Shown here: piece by piece, positions 62,048-64,000 of the stretch
Position numbering within the stretch: the first letter of the stretch is position 1
How the letters are laid out: each line of letters begins with the position of its first letter
Assembly (NCBI RefSeq): GCF_023278185.1
Contig: NZ_CP066356.1
Coordinates: 2,534,001-2,598,000, forward strand
DNA: 64,000 nt
DNA from: Bradyrhizobium elkanii USDA 76
GTDB lineage: Bacteria > Pseudomonadota > Alphaproteobacteria > Rhizobiales > Xanthobacteraceae
Reading direction: 5' to 3'
The notes under the pieces: model-generated
What the model was told of the DNA's origin: nothing
What the model saw: only the letters and a program-made list of their open reading frames with translations
Databases searched by the model: none
Position numbers and translations under genes: made by a program

Positions 62048-63058
62048 ATGAAGACCGTCAAGAATCGCAAGCGCGCCGCACTGGGCATGGCTGGCGCAAT
62101 CGCGCTGTCGGCGACGCCGCAAGCCGCGTTCGCCGACGAAGGCGGCATCAGCTTCTGGCTGCCTGGCAATTTCGGCAGTCTCGCCGCGGTGCCGGGAACG
62201 CCGGGCTGGTCGTGGGCGACGGTCTACTACCATACCGAGGTCTCCTCTGCCGCCGGGGCACGCTTTCCGCGCGGTGGGCGCATCGATCTCGGCATCGGCG
62301 GGCAGGGCGATCTGGCGATCTTCGGACCTACCTATACTTTCGCGGTGCCGGGCCTCGGCGCGGTCGGCTCGGTCAGCCTGCTCGGCTTCGGCGGGCGCAA
62401 CAATGCCTCGGTCGCGGCGTCCCTGACCGGGCCGCTGGGCAACACGATCAACCTGTCGCGCTCCGAGGCGCTGACCGATATCGGCGACGTCATTCCGCAA
62501 GTCACGTTGAAGTGGAACAAGGGGGTCAACAACATCATGGTCTATGCGACCGGCGACGTCCCGGTCGGGGCCTATGATCCGGTGCGCCTTGCCAATATCG
62601 GCATCGGACATGGTGCGATGGATTTTGGCGGCGGCTACACCTATTTCGACCCGCACAGCGGCAACGAATTCTCCGGCGTTGTCGGCTTCACCTACAACTT
62701 CAAGAATCCCGACACCCAATACCAGAGCGGCGTCGACTTCCATTTCGACTGGGGCGCGTCGCACTTCTTCACGCCGAACGTCCAGCTCGGCCTCGTCGGT
62801 TACGTGATGCAGCAAATCTCCGACGACACCGGCCCGGGCGCCACGCTTGGAGGCTTCCGCTCGCGCATTGCCGGCGTCGGACCGCAGGTCGGCTTCATGT
62901 TCCCGGTGGGCGACATGCAAGGCTATCTCAACATCAAGGGCTACAAGGAGTTCGCGGCCGAGAACCGTCCCGAAGGCTGGAACACCTGGGTCACCTTCGC
63001 GATCTCGCCGGCGCCACCCGCGCCGGCCTCGGCGAAGCCGATCGTGCGCAAATATTAG
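62048..63058 (+). CDS. Outer-membrane beta-barrel protein (SphA / MetA-pathway phenol degradation-like)
   Basis: The 336-residue protein has a signal peptide (about 10-29, AALGMAGAIALSATPQAAFA). The mature chain opens GGISFWLPGNFGSLAAVPGTPG, the mark of the family annotated as transporter or phenol meta-degradation protein (SphA). Alternating strands (GYTYFDPHSGNEFSGVVGFTYNF) and the terminal aromatic (IVRKY) fit a 12- to 14-strand barrel. It could admit hydrophobic compounds. The ATG at 62048 follows GGGGAGCTCGGG. It is in the block with the DUF1254 genes, with about 50 bp between. Confidence 0.88.
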   Translation: MKTVKNRKRAALGMAGAIALSATPQAAFADEGGISFWLPGNFGSLAAVPGTPGWSWATVYYHTEVSSAAGARFPRGGRIDLGIGGQGDLAIFGPTYTFAVPGLGAVGSVSLLGFGGRNNASVAASLTGPLGNTINLSRSEALTDIGDVIPQVTLKWNKGVNNIMVYATGDVPVGAYDPVRLANIGIGHGAMDFGGGYTYFDPHSGNEFSGVVGFTYNFKNPDTQYQSGVDFHFDWGASHFFTPNVQLGLVGYVMQQISDDTGPGATLGGFRSRIAGVGPQVGFMFPVGDMQGYLNIKGYKEFAAENRPEGWNTWVTFAISPAPPAPASAKPIVRKY

Positions 63059-63079
63059 CGGAGGCGAACGACGAGCTCG

Positions 63080-64000
63080 ATGAGTGATGCGCGCGAGGCC
63101 GGCCGGGGGCCGGTTCGTATCGGCTTCCGCACCTCGATCGTCACGGTGGTCATCGCCGCGGTGCTGGTGGTCGGACTGACGCTGGTCTATCTCAGCTTCA
63201 GGCGGGTCTCGTCGATCACGCAGATGGCTGCGAGCACCTTCATCGACAAGGTAGGCCAGATCGGCGCCGATCGCATCGACGCGCAGTTCAAGAATGTGCG
63301 CGACAGCCTCGAGATCCTGGCAGGAATACCGGCCATCCAGGAGGCCGACGTCGCCGACAATGTCAGGCTCTACGCCCTGCTGGCCTCGATGCTGCGCAAC
63401 AATCCGCAGATCTTCAATCTCTATGTCGGATATGAAGACGGCTCCTTCCTGGAGATGGACGTCATCGATCGCGCCAAGCCGCAATTCCGCACGGCGCTGA
63501 ATGTCGCCCCCGACGCCGTCTACCGCGTCGTCGTCATTGCCCGCTCCGGCGCGGCCACCGCGGCGCCGGTGACGCTGTTCCTGTCGGAAAACCTGACTCA
63601 GGTCGCGAAGGTGGCGGGGCCGCACAGCTACGACCCGCGGCAGCGTCCCTGGTATGTCGACGCCTTCAAGGATCGCAAGACGCTGCTCACCGGGCCCTAC
63701 GTGTTCTACGCGACCGGGGAGCCCGGTTACACGCTGCGCACGCCGCTTGGGGAGGGCCGCCGCGGGGTGGTGGCCGCCGACCTGCTGCTCAATCGCCTCG
63801 AGGAGATGCTGAGCCGGCAAAAGCTCGGAAAATCCGGGCTGGCCTTCCTGTTCAACGACGCCGACCGCATCGTCGGCCATCCCGAGATGCGCGAGCTGAT
63901 GACGGAACGCAGCGACGCATTGCCCCGGATCGATGCCATCAAGCTTCCCGGCCTGTCCGCGGCGATCCAGTCCTGGCGCAGCGACGGGCTCGCCCAGCAG
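63080..64000 (+). CDS. Membrane-anchored dCache sensor protein (partial, C-terminus beyond the window)
   Basis: The frame from the ATG at 63080 stays open to the window end, giving 307 residues. One helix (about 18-40, TSIVTVVIAAVLVVGLTLVYLSF) is followed by a periplasmic double-Cache domain. This has typical motifs NPQIFNLYVGYEDGSFLEMD and YDPRQRPWYVDAFKDRKTLLTGPYVF. The output domain is missing; in related rhizobial proteins it is often a nucleotide cyclase, a GGDEF or a kinase, so I leave the output open. It lies 21 bp after the barrel gene and so is probably co-transcribed, which would make it a sensor for the block. Confidence 0.82.
   Translation, partial: MSDAREAGRGPVRIGFRTSIVTVVIAAVLVVGLTLVYLSFRRVSSITQMAASTFIDKVGQIGADRIDAQFKNVRDSLEILAGIPAIQEADVADNVRLYALLASMLRNNPQIFNLYVGYEDGSFLEMDVIDRAKPQFRTALNVAPDAVYRVVVIARSGAATAAPVTLFLSENLTQVAKVAGPHSYDPRQRPWYVDAFKDRKTLLTGPYVFYATGEPGYTLRTPLGEGRRGVVAADLLLNRLEEMLSRQKLGKSGLAFLFNDADRIVGHPEMRELMTERSDALPRIDAIKLPGLSAAIQSWRSDGLAQQ

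Noticed and set aside
62015..63880. 621-codon antisense frame over the barrel and dCache genes
   Set aside because: It crosses two sense genes and an intergenic gap, with shadow composition.

Overview
The window is high-GC DNA from an alphaproteobacterium. It most resembles Bradyrhizobium or a close relative in the Nitrobacteraceae. The pointers are CtrA beside flagellar export genes, CcrM-type GANTC sites in the ctrA promoter, EcfG-type stress promoters (GGAAC-N17-CGTT), and several families of palindromic intergenic repeats common in that group. I saw no tRNA, rRNA, CRISPR array, insertion sequence or prophage. Assignments rest on reading the sequence and on knowledge of families; no database search was run.

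Layout. 1-8.3 kb: a DUF350 membrane protein (cut by the window edge), ctrA, fliI-fliJ, an ECF sigma factor with an RskA-type anti-sigma factor, a small EcfG-promoted membrane protein, and flhA. 8.5-15.1 kb: small unknowns, an MFS carrier, a DUF4864 protein, and an XRE-cupin regulator divergent from an omega-aminotransferase followed by a D-amino-acid dehydrogenase. 15.1-20 kb: an RND efflux permease without an adaptor, two small genes behind back-to-back EcfG-like promoters, and a secreted cupin. 20-24.6 kb: a TetR regulator divergent from a three-subunit molybdenum hydroxylase of PaoABC type. 24.8-29.5 kb: a second XRE-cupin regulator, an amino-acid-type ABC importer and a DAO-family oxidase. 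29.6-39.2 kb: a zinc-ribbon/cyclase/AAA/TPR protein, a methyltransferase, a thioesterase, a gamma-glutamyltransferase-like protein, an enoyl-CoA hydratase-like protein, a quinone-oxidoreductase-like protein and a DUF2066 protein.

39.5-63 kb is the most distinctive part. Two paralogous AraC regulators face two gene blocks. The first block holds a secreted glycine-rich protein, a formylglycine-generating enzyme with both active-site cysteines, an arylsulfatase, a tightly coupled MoxR/DUF58/DUF4381/BatA/BatB-TPR/BatD operon, a second arylsulfatase and a secreted HAD phosphatase. The second block holds four exported DUF1254/DUF1214 proteins, an HdeA-like acid chaperone, a DUF3302/HlyD membrane pair and an outer-membrane barrel protein. 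The upstream DNA of both blocks shares a near-identical element (18 of 21 bases) followed at the same distance by TTCC-NN-TATCGTT, so I infer one AraC-controlled envelope regulon. The window ends inside a membrane-anchored dCache sensor.

How the genes may work together (inference): the formylglycine enzyme would activate both sulfatases in the cytoplasm before export, and the MoxR-Bat complex could mature or insert cofactors into the exported enzymes. The mirrored XRE-cupin clusters look like uptake and deamination of amines or amino acids.
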